Positions 24,143-32,306 of a stretch of DNA of 32,700 bases are shown here, one piece after another; positions within the stretch are counted from its first letter, which is position 1; every line of letters starts with the position of its first letter. The notes below the pieces were generated by a model. The model made no database searches and was not told the DNA's origin. It saw nothing but the letters and a program-made list of their open reading frames with translations. A program made the position numbers and the translations under genes. The DNA is from Phycisphaerae bacterium (GTDB taxonomy: Bacteria > Planctomycetota > Phycisphaerae > UBA1845): positions 1 through 32,700 of the forward strand of contig JAGVHG010000134.1 of assembly GCA_020056715.1 (NCBI GenBank), written 5' to 3'.

Positions 24143-25168
24143 ATGCATCCAGAACGGAGAGGATGGGGCGGATTCGGCGCATACTCGCTGACCGGCGATC
24201 TACCGCGCGAGCAGGCACTGGCCGTGCTCGAAGCAAGGATGGCCGAGTTGGAGGGTCGCACTGATTTATCGACGGTGGAAAAGTCCGCCGAGCGGGCAGC
24301 GCTGCGTGCCTCGTGGGTGAACGCCGCGAGGCGGATCTACTCCGAACTTCAACCCTGGGAAACCGTTTTCGTCGCCCGTCATCCAATGCGTCCGTTGGTA
24401 CGCGACTACATCGGGCTTCTGGTCGAAGACTTTTGCGAGCTGCACGGCGATCGCGTGTTCGGCGATGACCCGGCCATCGTGACCGGGTTCGGCTTCATCG
24501 CCGAGCAGCGGGTGATGATCGTAGGCCAGAACCGCGGGCGGTCGCTCGATGAGCGAGTGGCGTGCAACTTCGGATGCGCACACCCCGAGGGCTATCGCAA
24601 AGCGCTGGGCAAGATGCAGCTTGCGGCCAAGTTCGGCGTGCCCATCGTCTCGTTGATTGATACACCCGGTGCATTTCCGGGCATGGCGGCCGAGGAACGC
24701 GGAATCGCACGAGCCATCGCCGCCAACTTGATGGCCATGCCGCGATTGCCCGTCCCGTTGATTTCCGTGGTGATCGGCGAAGGTGGCAGCGGCGGGGCGT
24801 TAGGGATCGGCGTCGCCGACCGAATGGCAATGTTTGAGCACAGCATTTTCTCCGTGATCTCGCCGGAGGGATGCGCGGCGATCCTGTGGAAGACGAGCAC
24901 TCAGGCCCACGCGGCGGCCGCGGCGCTGAAATTGCAGGCGCACGACCTCTTCGAACAAGACGTGATTGATGAGATCCTCCCCGAACCCGTCGGCGGAGCG
25001 CACCGCAACTACGCGGAAGCGGCTGCGACCTTGGAACGGTTCGTAGTTACGACGCTTCAAGAGCTGACTGCGCTCCCCGCGGAAGTCCTGCTCGAACGGC
25101 GCTACCAACGCCTTCGGACGGTAGGCTCATCTTTCAAGAGCGTTCTCAAGCATCGACACACCGCGTAG
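24143..25168 (+). CDS. accA: Acetyl-CoA carboxylase carboxyltransferase, alpha subunit
   Basis: A 341-residue AccA. With AccD it transfers carboxyl from biotinyl-AccB to acetyl-CoA, the committed step of fatty-acid synthesis. Features: N-terminal helical region (LEARMAELEGRTDLS), ARHPMRPLVRDYIGLLVEDFCELHGDRVFGDDPAIVTGF near residue 79, and GQNRGRS near 129. PEGYRKALGKMQLAAKFGVPIVSLIDTPGAFPG near 148 and VIGEGGSGGALGIGVADRMAMFEHSIFSVISPEGCAAILWK near 212 (oxyanion-hole glycines) follow. The first 20 residues (MHPERRGWGGFGAYSLTGDL) are an unusual lead-in and the Shine-Dalgarno is weak, so a later start is possible, but no better in-frame start is evident. It converges on rsmJ with a 15-bp gap. 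The other acc genes are not in the window. Confidence 0.95.
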   Translation: MHPERRGWGGFGAYSLTGDLPREQALAVLEARMAELEGRTDLSTVEKSAERAALRASWVNAARRIYSELQPWETVFVARHPMRPLVRDYIGLLVEDFCELHGDRVFGDDPAIVTGFGFIAEQRVMIVGQNRGRSLDERVACNFGCAHPEGYRKALGKMQLAAKFGVPIVSLIDTPGAFPGMAAEERGIARAIAANLMAMPRLPVPLISVVIGEGGSGGALGIGVADRMAMFEHSIFSVISPEGCAAILWKTSTQAHAAAAALKLQAHDLFEQDVIDEILPEPVGGAHRNYAEAAATLERFVVTTLQELTALPAEVLLERRYQRLRTVGSSFKSVLKHRHTA

Positions 25169-25183
25169 GCTCTGCGGTTGACC

Positions 25184-25987
25184 TTAACGTGGCATCACGT
25201 ATACATCATAGCGGACCCTCGTTCCGCGGTGCGTTGTCGTCGGCTTTGGGCCAAGAGGCGGGGCGTGGAGTTGGCGTTTGACGACGACGCGCTTTCTCGC
25301 AACCCGGCAAGCGGCCTCGAATAGCTCACCCGCGTCGGGATCGTCGCCCACGAGCCGGCGACAAACTCTCATTTCTTTTTTGACCAGCGCCGCTTTCTTG
25401 CCGGGCGGGTACATCGGATCAAGGTAGATTGCGTCGGGGGCATCGGAACCGGTCATACTCCGAAGGACATTTCGGGCGTCGCCGAGGATCAGCTTGAAAC
25501 GCGCGAGGACGGCGTCGAGTTGCGGTGAATGATGCTCGGCCCGGATGATCCCGTCGCGGACCAAGGCCGCCAACACCGGAGATCGCTCAATCGCGGTCAC
25601 GGTACAACCAAGACACGCCAAAAGAAACGAATCCCGTGCTAAACCGGCGGTGGCGTCGACGACGGTGACCGGACCGCTACGAAGCCCGACGGCCTGGGCG
25701 ATGGGCTGACGACGACTTCGCCCGGAAAGCCGACGGTAGCCCAGCGGCCCGCCGACGAAATCGACGTAGATGGGACGCGGAGCGCCGCGGCGCGTCTCGC
25801 GTAATTCGAGCCGTTCGGTCGTCTGGACAAGCAGGAGGTCGGGCCGCCCGGTTGCTGCGGTCGGCTCACCATCGAGAAACGGCAGACCGAGTTCCCGCGC
25901 CAGCGATACGGCGGTTAGACGAACCAGATCGTCGCCGGTCTCGGCAGTGACGGCGATGGACGGCGGATTGAAATCGTGGTCAGTCAA
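25184..25987 (-). CDS. rsmJ: 16S rRNA (guanine-N2)-methyltransferase RsmJ-like
   Basis: A 267-residue SAM-dependent methyltransferase of the RsmJ (YhiQ) family, which in E. coli modifies G1516 of 16S rRNA. Features seen: YVDFVGGPLGYRRLSGRSRRQPIAQAVGL near residue 73, the SAM loop VTVVDATAGLARDSFLLACLGCTVTAIERSPVLAALVRDG near 107, and DAIYLDPMYPPGKKAALVKKEMR near 185 (DPMYP catalytic motif). RVVVKRQLHAPPLG near 232 also fits. The frame begins at TTG 25987 (MTDHDFNPPSIAV). No Shine-Dalgarno is present, so the start is uncertain, but the homologous region is complete. It is convergent with accA. Confidence 0.9.
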   Translation of the reverse strand: MTDHDFNPPSIAVTAETGDDLVRLTAVSLARELGLPFLDGEPTAATGRPDLLLVQTTERLELRETRRGAPRPIYVDFVGGPLGYRRLSGRSRRQPIAQAVGLRSGPVTVVDATAGLARDSFLLACLGCTVTAIERSPVLAALVRDGIIRAEHHSPQLDAVLARFKLILGDARNVLRSMTGSDAPDAIYLDPMYPPGKKAALVKKEMRVCRRLVGDDPDAGELFEAACRVARKRVVVKRQLHAPPLGPKPTTTHRGTRVRYDVYVMPR

Positions 25988-26032
25988 TGGACTGAGGAGG
26001 ATAACGTCTGGAAACGAATCGCGGAATCGGGA

Positions 26033-26734
26033 TCAGGAGTTATCCATGCACGGCGAATCCGATGACATCAAGAGCTTTGCCCAGTCGTCGCGGCGAAAGG
26101 TGACGAGGATCCAGACGAAGATCGGAGCGATGTAGGCCGCCACCGGCGACTTAACTACCACCTTTATTAGGACTCCCAGGAGCCGTTTGGTCCACAGCCC
26201 TAACTCGAATTGGTTGAGTACGCCGGGGTTGCTGAAGGCGTCGACCAACTCGAGGGTGAGTTGAAATCCTACGAACGCGATCATCAGGCCCATTGCCCAA
26301 ACAATCGCCGCAAGGCGTCGCCGCCAAGGAATCGGAGTTGCCAGTACCAACGAAACGGCGAAAGCCGCAGGCAGGTAGCCCATCTTTCGAGTGCTTCGGT
26401 CACGTTCGAAGGTGCCTCCGGCGCGCGTTCGAATGTTCTCAAGCTTGATTTCGTAGTCGACCGCGTTCTTGTTCGCGGGCGGCGGGTCGAGCAATCTGAA
26501 ACGGGTTCGACCGGCGCTCCCGAAAGAACGGAAGGCCAAGTTGCCGGCATCACAGAACAGACTGGCGTAACCTTGCTGAACACCCGGCCAGGGGACCACC
26601 AGCAGCGTGTAGAAAAGGATCAACTTGAGGAAGAACTTAGCGACGGATTTAAGACTGTATCCTAGAACCCCTCTCTCCTGCTGGGGGAGAGGGTAGGGTG
26701 AGGGGGTTTCGGGACGTATTCTAGGCGCTGACAT
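26033..26734 (-). CDS. Exosortase H-associated membrane protein
   Basis: A 233-residue protein with about four hydrophobic segments: residues 30-50 (FFLKLILFYTLLVVPW), 118-138, 150-170 and 200-222. A predicted outer loop holds SLFCDAGNLAFRSFGSAGRTRFRLLDPPP. It lies directly after xrtH, overlapping it by 14 bases, and has the layout of the membrane protein commonly found beside exosortase H. It may help the sortase or handle its substrates; no catalytic motif is visible. ATG 26734 is the only supported start. Residues about 4-25 (PRIRPETPSPYPLPQQERGVLG) are encoded by a dispersed CCCTCTCCC hairpin, so the ancestral N-terminus probably began near LKSVAKFFLK. The upstream reading to 26842 runs antiparallel to nothing useful and overlaps xrtH. 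Confidence 0.75.
   Translation of the reverse strand: MSAPRIRPETPSPYPLPQQERGVLGYSLKSVAKFFLKLILFYTLLVVPWPGVQQGYASLFCDAGNLAFRSFGSAGRTRFRLLDPPPANKNAVDYEIKLENIRTRAGGTFERDRSTRKMGYLPAAFAVSLVLATPIPWRRRLAAIVWAMGLMIAFVGFQLTLELVDAFSNPGVLNQFELGLWTKRLLGVLIKVVVKSPVAAYIAPIFVWILVTFRRDDWAKLLMSSDSPCMDNS
26661..26725. repeat. CCCTCTCCC-type hairpin element with CCTAGAA/TTCTAGG ends
   Basis: A 65-bp element bounded by the inverted ends CCTAGAA (26661-26667) and TTCTAGG (26719-26725). Its interior pairs CCTCTCTCC with GGGGAGAGG and carries AGGGTAGGGTGAGGGGG. It is related to 29827-29966. The right end contains the xrtH stop codon. Confidence 0.65.
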
Positions 26735-27326
26735 CGGCGGAACGTGGTCGAGGTTTCGTGGCCCATAGCGCCCAAAGGGTCCACAGGAAAAGGGACAAGA
26801 CGATGAACGCCGGTTGCCAAACGTCCACGTGCATGGTCTCAAACGCCTTAGGCCAATAAACCCCTGTGTAAAAGAGCGACACGATCCGTACCAGATTGAT
26901 CGTCAGGAGAAGAAAAGTCCCCGCAAAGAGGGCGGGCAGTTTCGAGCCAATGGACGCTGGGAAAGCGAGGACGGCGGCGACGAAGAGGGCCGCCGGCTCG
27001 ATCGCGTCGCATCCGTGGGCGATGTTGATGGAATAGCGCGAAGAGCTGATTGAGGATTTGTCCGTAGTGGCCCCCTCGCCGAATAGATTCAGGATCGCGG
27101 TGGAGACCTCGGCGTTGGCCTTTTGCAAGCCGGGCAGCGCCTTATCGCTCAACACGGGGATGAAGGTGAGGGCGTAGAAGACGCCCATGAGCAGGGCGAA
27201 CAGGCCCACGAACTGGAACACGGGCCGCTTGTTGTGGAACCACGCGAAGCCTGTGGCGCCGGTTTCCAACCGGCGTCCAACGGCTTCATCGCGATTATGT
27301 TTGAGTGCTCTGCTAAGCCGACTCAC
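26721..27326 (-). CDS. xrtH: Exosortase H (IPTLxxWG-CTERM-specific)
   Basis: A 201-residue membrane transpeptidase-like protein with about six hydrophobic segments. The exosortase/archaeosortase triad is present: Cys106 in NIAHGCDAIEPAALF, Arg147 in TINLVRIVSLFYTGVYW and His166 in FETMHVDVWQPAF. It should cleave IPTL-CTERM proteins at the membrane and attach them to a surface anchor. A protein ending in IPTVSEWG is encoded just upstream, which supports the H type. The start is GTG 27326 with GAGGGCGG upstream. Residues about 11-28 (NRDEAVGRRLETGATG) come from a dispersed CCGGTTTCCAACCGG palindrome, so the family N-terminus probably began at KRPVFQFVG. Its own promoter lies at 27357-27384. Confidence 0.88.
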   Translation of the reverse strand: MSRLSRALKHNRDEAVGRRLETGATGFAWFHNKRPVFQFVGLFALLMGVFYALTFIPVLSDKALPGLQKANAEVSTAILNLFGEGATTDKSSISSSRYSINIAHGCDAIEPAALFVAAVLAFPASIGSKLPALFAGTFLLLTINLVRIVSLFYTGVYWPKAFETMHVDVWQPAFIVLSLFLWTLWALWATKPRPRSADVSA

Positions 27327-27356
27327 GTTGCACCGCCCTCACTACTTGTTTGCGGC

Positions 27357-27384
27357 AGTATATATCACGCGCAGCCGCCGTCAA
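27357..27384 (-). promoter_or_regulatory. Promoter of the exosortase H operon
   Basis: On the minus strand TTGACG (27384-27379), 16 bases, TATACT (27362-27357). It lies about 30 bases before the GTG start and just after the terminator of the IPTL-CTERM gene, so the two units are separate. Confidence 0.6.
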
Positions 27385-27427
27385 AACAAGACCCCCGCCC
27401 GTCACCCCTTGCGGCGACGGGCGGGGG
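27385..27427 (-). terminator. Intrinsic terminator of the IPTL-CTERM gene
   Basis: A perfect 12-bp stem (27416-27427 with 27392-27403, CCCCCGCCCGTC/GACGGGCGGGGG) with a 12-base loop. On the minus strand it is followed by TCTTGTTTTG. It lies about 42 bases after the stop of the sorted protein. Confidence 0.75.
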
Positions 27428-27468
27428 CACGATTTGGGATGGTCATCCTTGATGACCCTGACAACCCG

Positions 27469-28461
27469 TCACGCGACCGCCGCCCGGCGACGCATCACGA
27501 CTATCGTTCCCGCGGTCAACACAAGCATGGCCATAACCACAACACCCCATTCCGAAACCGTCGGAATGCAGTTGCCCGCAGCGTCGTGATAGCAGGCCGT
27601 ACTACCATCGCCCTCGTAGCGACCGCCGAGCTTGACACATTCGTCATAGGTCGTATCCAGTGTGCACACATTGTTGGGGCGGCAGCATGCGCCCAACTTA
27701 CAACTTCCATTCGGATTGTGCGTGCAAGATGTGCTACCCGTACCCAGGAAATGCCCGCCGGGCATAGCGTGGCAATCGACGTCCGATATGTTCAAGACGC
27801 ATCCGTTGGCGGGTAAGCAACACGCGCCAAACTTCGGGAACGTGGAGTGCTTAACGGTGATGATGCGCGCCATTTCAATGCCCCCAACGGGCTGACTGAA
27901 TAACGATACCGGCGAAGGGTTCACCTTGAGGAAGTCGGCCGCAGGAGGAGCACACGTGGTTACCGCCGCGACATGCAGGGCTGTGTGATTGTACACCTTC
28001 TGTCCTGCACCGAGGTCGATCTCAAAGAAGACGTCGAAGAAGCTGTCTGCTTGCGTGTTGTCTCCGGTCTGCTCCGTGACTGTCCCCGAACTGGCCAATA
28101 ACGCAGGAGTTCCACCTGCCCCGGCCCTCAACGTCACGTCGCCCCCGGTCAAAATCATGGAGAGGATCTCCGTTTGGATCGTCGCGGGGTTGGTCCCAAC
28201 CGGCGCGGCGCGATGGATGGTCGTGGGGCCGGACAGCACGATGGTTTGATCCACAAGATCGTCAAGGTTCAAGTCGATTCCAACCACGGCCCAGGTCGTG
28301 GGCAGAGAATCGTTTCCGGCAAGACTACAGTTATCGACCCAGTTCGGCGCCGGCGGACACGACCCACAGATTTCTGTCGCCGAGGAAACCTGGGCGCTGT
28401 ACCCAACGGCCGCAAGCCCAAGCAGAACGCACCAGCCGCGGTTTCGTAAGAAAGATCTCAT
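27469..28461 (-). CDS. Secreted IPTL-CTERM sorted protein with two Cys-rich GACC repeats
   Basis: A 330-residue exported protein. Residues 1-28 form a signal peptide (RNRGWCVLLGLAAVGYSAQVSSA). Residues about 30-205 are a beta-rich domain with no recognised enzyme motif (IDLNLDDLVDQTIVLSGPTTIHRAAPVG...). Residues 212-254 and 257-298 are two copies of a Cys-rich repeat, GACC...C...DC/EC...GG...G.GS..C......C, each with six Cys that could form disulfides. Residues 299-306 are IPTVSEWG, followed by a membrane helix (VVVMAMLVLTAGTIVVM) and RRRAAVA: the complete exosortase H sorting signal. It is the likely substrate of the neighbouring xrtH and probably ends on the outer surface. ATG 28461 has AGGAG at ideal spacing. 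The function of the mature domain is unknown. Confidence 0.88.
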   Translation of the reverse strand: MRSFLRNRGWCVLLGLAAVGYSAQVSSATEICGSCPPAPNWVDNCSLAGNDSLPTTWAVVGIDLNLDDLVDQTIVLSGPTTIHRAAPVGTNPATIQTEILSMILTGGDVTLRAGAGGTPALLASSGTVTEQTGDNTQADSFFDVFFEIDLGAGQKVYNHTALHVAAVTTCAPPAADFLKVNPSPVSLFSQPVGGIEMARIITVKHSTFPKFGACCLPANGCVLNISDVDCHAMPGGHFLGTGSTSCTHNPNGSCKLGACCRPNNVCTLDTTYDECVKLGGRYEGDGSTACYHDAAGNCIPTVSEWGVVVMAMLVLTAGTIVVMRRRAAVA

Positions 28462-28481
28462 GTTTTCACTCCTCTTTTACA

Positions 28482-28615
28482 GCGCACGCCGAGCGTGCGC
28501 TGGGATGTAGGGCGGGCTTCGCCCGCCGCAAACGGCATTTCTGTTTTGTAAAATGCGGGCGGAACCCGCCTTACCAACTTTCTTTTCCTGCGCGGGCTGA
28601 AGCCCACGGGTCATT
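28482..28615. repeat. Group of short palindromes upstream of the IPTL-CTERM gene
   Basis: GCGCACGC-CGA-GCGTGCGC (28482-28500), GGCGGGC-TTC-GCCCGCC (about 28511-28527), GCGGG-CGGA-ACCCGC (about 28556-28570) and GGGCT-GAA-GCCC (about 28594-28605) follow each other. They are of the same kind as those at 9750-9955. No gene lies between 28462 and 28652. Confidence 0.6.
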
Positions 28616-28652
28616 ACACAAACGATGATGCTATAAACGAAACCCTGTGTGC

Positions 28653-29339
28653 TTATACAGGCGGGGCGCGGGGGTGAGAGGGCTGGAGTGCAAAGAGGGT
28701 CAAACATCCAAGTATCTGAGATATCAGAGAGCGCCCACAGTCAGGCGATACCGTTGTGGGAACGAAGTGAGGAACAGATAACCCCACGCGGCCCAGTACG
28801 GCGACAAGGGCGGCATTGACGTAGGCCACGAGGAAGCCGACGAGGACATAACCCAGCGCCCGGCCGATGTAGTCCATCAGGGCCGTATGGTCCTGCGTGC
28901 CGGCCAGCAACCCCGAATGCAGCCCCAGCGGCGCGAGGGCAAGCTCCACCCCCATCCAACCCACGCCCAACACGAAGGGGCTGAAACCCATCCAGCGGGT
29001 AAGCCCTGCGCCGAGGAACGTGTAGAGCGCCGGAATCGCCGTTAGGAAAGCGAACGAAGCAAGGTTCGCAGAGACGGCCGTGCGGCCTGAGGTGACGCAA
29101 AACGCGAAGAGGCAGCCGCCCCACAGCGCGCCGCAAGCCGACGCCCGGAGCGGGCGCAGGACGCGGATGGCGACGAACAACGGAAGTAGGGAAAGCCAGC
29201 CCATCCAGGCGTGTGTCGGCGACCCGACGGCCGTGGCGGTGAGGTAGGCGCTGCCCACGAGAGCGATGGCGAGTGCCACTCCTGCGGCACTCCCTTTCGC
29301 CGGCATCGAGGAAGACCTACTTCGTGTCCTGGTCAGCAC
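28653..29339 (-). CDS. Membrane protein resembling the N-terminal half of apolipoprotein N-acyltransferase
   Basis: A 228-residue protein with about six hydrophobic segments. The order is ALAIALVGSAYLTATAVGS, then WMGWLSLLPLFVAIRVLRPLRASACGALWGGCLFAF, then paired helices ending ALGYVLVGFLVAYVNAALVAVLGR. This resembles the Lnt membrane part (W..LLPL..A.......G..WG), but the carbon-nitrogen hydrolase domain with its Glu-Lys-Cys triad is absent. It could be a truncated Lnt or a stand-alone family member; a partner domain is not encoded nearby. The start is GTG 29339, with an internal ATG at 29306 as alternative. The last 30 residues (VSPDCGRSL...SHPRAPPV) are not hydrophobic and may be read-through of non-coding DNA. 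Confidence 0.55.
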   Translation of the reverse strand: MLTRTRSRSSSMPAKGSAAGVALAIALVGSAYLTATAVGSPTHAWMGWLSLLPLFVAIRVLRPLRASACGALWGGCLFAFCVTSGRTAVSANLASFAFLTAIPALYTFLGAGLTRWMGFSPFVLGVGWMGVELALAPLGLHSGLLAGTQDHTALMDYIGRALGYVLVGFLVAYVNAALVAVLGRVGLSVPHFVPTTVSPDCGRSLISQILGCLTLFALQPSHPRAPPV

Positions 29340-29964
29340 ACTCGACCCTCTGTCGTTGGCGGGCGGCCAATGCGGTCTTAAGGGAGATGCGCAACTGAGG
29401 GAAGATGAAGGCCCCTTGCCCCTCCGGGCCTCATTCCCTCATACCCGTCAACGACGGGTCAACCCGCATTCGCCCCTGCCACCATTGGTACCAACCATAA
29501 GGTCGTTAACTTAACACCTCCGGGCTGTTATGGCAAGAAAAATATTAGGGAAATCCCTGACTTTTGTGTTAATTCTTACTGTATAATATGTCTTCGTACG
29601 TGCGGTAAGGCTGGCATTAGGCAACAGGCACCAGTAATGCGTCGCAGCCAATCCTTTGCGTGTGGCACAGCGGCCCTCCGCTGTGCTAATCGGCCCAGCC
29701 GAGGGCGGCTGGGCCACACTGGCTCGTAAAATTGGCTGCGAAGGAGCACTAGGCAAATGGCAATGAGTAGGAACTCCAGGCCTTGGAGATATCTCCAAAT
29801 CTTGTGGATGACTGCGTCGGGCTGCCTTAGAGCGTGTTTAAGAACCCCCTCTCCCTTCAAGGGAGAGGGCTGGGGTGAGGGTGAGATATCCAAGTAGCCG
29901 CGGATTTACCCCCTCACCCAACCCTCTCCCCCAAGGGGGAGAGGGCCTTTTTATACACGCTCTT
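29340..29964. repeat. Gene-poor region packed with hairpin repeats
   Basis: Bases 29391-29439 hold an imperfect GAGGGAA...TTCCCTC hairpin. Bases 29503-29590 are an AT-rich island with TATAAT at about 29580 but no gene after it. Bases 29660-29719 hold CACAGCGG-CCCT-CCGCTGTG and GGCCCAGCC/GGCTGGGCC hairpins between GTGTGGC and GCCACAC. Bases 29827-29964 hold a large imperfect inverted repeat (AGAGCGTGT...ACACGCTCT) with CCCTCTCCC/GGGAGAGGG hairpins inside. No supportable protein on either strand. Confidence 0.6.
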
Positions 29965-30143
29965 AGCTCGACTTTTGCCCTTTTTACGTAACCAAAACTA
30001 CCCAGTTTTACGGTAAATCTGAATGCAGGCCACCGACTTTTGCAACACCCAGGTATTGGCGGGGGTTTGCAAAACTCCGAACGTGCTTGTTTTCCGCTGT
30101 AGTTCAGAAAATCCGCTCCCACGAAAAGGGCAAAAGTCGAACT
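29965..30143. mobile_element. Possible MITE-like element with 20-bp inverted ends
   Basis: AGCTCGACTTTTGCCCTTTT (29965-29984) and AAAAGGGCAAAAGTCGAACT (30124-30143) are inverted copies with one mismatch. They bound 139 bp of AT-richer, non-coding DNA that has a second nested pair (GACTTTTGCA / TTTGCAAAACTC). No transposase is encoded. The right end abuts the frr stop codon (30143-30145). It could instead be a long 3'-UTR structure. Confidence 0.5.
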
Positions 30144-30709
30144 TAGACTTCCTCGATTTCCTTCGTCTTCGTCGCGACGACGGCGTCGATGTCAGTCTCG
30201 TGCTTGTTGGTGGTCTTCTGGATGCGCTCTTTGACTTCCTTGGCGTCGTCCTCGCTAATGGTCTTGGCCTTTTCCAGGCCGTCGATCGCCTTGTTGGCAT
30301 CGCGGCGGGAGTTGCGGACGGCCACCTTCTGGGCCTCGGCCATCTTCTTCACCTGTTGAAGCAAGGACTGCCGCCGCTCGCCCGACAGCGGTGGGATCGG
30401 CAGGCGGATGGCCTTACCGTCGCTTTGCGGCGTCACGCCGAGACTCGAAGACTGAATACCCTTCTCGATATCTTTTAAGGTCCCGGGGTCAAAGGGTTTC
30501 ACGAGCAAGGTACAAGGCTCCGGGACGCTGATCGTCGCCAATTCTCGAAGCTCCATCGTGCTGCCATAAGATGACACTTCGACCTTGATGTGCTCCACCA
30601 ATCCCGGATGGGCACGACCCGTGCGAATGCCCCGAAGCTCTTGCTTGAGGAATTCCACAGCCTTGTCCATCTTTCCCGAACAGTCCTTTTCAATCGCCGA
30701 CGTTGGCAT
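30143..30709 (-). CDS. frr: Ribosome recycling factor
   Basis: A 188-residue RRF, which with EF-G splits the post-termination ribosome. The family pattern is complete. It has CSGKMDKAVEFLKQELRGIRTGRAHPGLVEHIKVEVSSYGSTMELRELATISVPEPCTLLVKPFDP in domain I/II, then IRLPIPPLSGERRQSLLQQVKKMAEAQKVAVRNSRRDANK and a long C-terminal helix (ISEDDAKEVKERIQKTTNKHETDIDAVVATKTKEI). ATG 30709 has GGAGA about nine bases upstream. The usual neighbours pyrH and tsf are absent: an orphan HicB gene and two hairpin repeats are upstream. The stop codon falls on the edge of an inverted-repeat element. Confidence 0.97.
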   Translation of the reverse strand: MPTSAIEKDCSGKMDKAVEFLKQELRGIRTGRAHPGLVEHIKVEVSSYGSTMELRELATISVPEPCTLLVKPFDPGTLKDIEKGIQSSSLGVTPQSDGKAIRLPIPPLSGERRQSLLQQVKKMAEAQKVAVRNSRRDANKAIDGLEKAKTISEDDAKEVKERIQKTTNKHETDIDAVVATKTKEIEEV

Positions 30710-30725
30710 GATCCATTTTCTCCAC

Positions 30726-30784
30726 AGAGCACCAGGCGCGAGCCTGGTGACGCCCAATCAGAGCACCGGGCGCAAGACCGGTGA
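30726..30784. repeat. Two tandem hairpin repeats between hicB and frr
   Basis: AGAGCACCAGGCGCGAGCCTGGTGACG (30726-30752) and AGAGCACCGGGCGCAAGACCGGTGAC (30759-30784) are near copies; each folds as a short hairpin. They resemble the CACCGGCTGG...CCGGTG palindrome at 9927-9945. Confidence 0.6.
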
Positions 30785-30811
30785 CTTGTCCGCAGGCTCG
30801 CGGCAGGCGGC

Positions 30812-31033
30812 TCACCGCGCCGACACCTGCACGTCAATCACCTCCGCGTCCGTCTGCAACGGCACGGGTAAGCCATCTTCAAGAAGCGCGTCGATGTATA
30901 CCTCGATCGCTTCCTTTGCATTGCGCACAGTCTCACGGCGCGTTCGCCCCTGCGAGACGCATCCGGGGAGGGCCGGTACCGTCGCAACGTACCCCTCTTC
31001 GTTGCCTTCTCGAATAACAACCGTGTACTCCAT
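30812..31033 (-). CDS. HicB-family protein (orphan antitoxin-like)
   Basis: A 73-residue protein with the HicB partial RNase H fold: MEYTVVIREGNEEGYVATVPALPGCVSQGRTRRETVRNAKEAIEVYIDALLEDGLPVP. The YVATVPALPGCVSQG.T..E...N..EAI block is diagnostic. It lacks the C-terminal DNA-binding domain of long HicB proteins. No HicA toxin gene (double-stranded RNA-binding fold with GSH motif) is present on either side: only 102 bases separate it from frr and 43 bases from rocD's stop. It is therefore an orphan, and a toxin-antitoxin role is not supported. ATG 31033 has a weak GAGAG upstream. Confidence 0.85.
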   Translation of the reverse strand: MEYTVVIREGNEEGYVATVPALPGCVSQGRTRRETVRNAKEAIEVYIDALLEDGLPVPLQTDAEVIDVQVSAR

Positions 31034-31076
31034 ATCATTCTCTCGCGAGGCCCCCTACTCCTGGTCGCGGGTCAGT

Positions 31077-32306
<1,230 letters not shown>

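Noticed and set aside
29560-29600. TATAAT box near 29580 as a gene promoter
   Set aside because: No gene follows; the ATG at about 29588 opens only a seven-codon frame, and the -35 spacing is poor.
29511-29798. A 95-codon minus-strand frame
   Set aside because: It runs through the hairpin repeats and the AT-rich island; no protein-like pattern or ribosome site.
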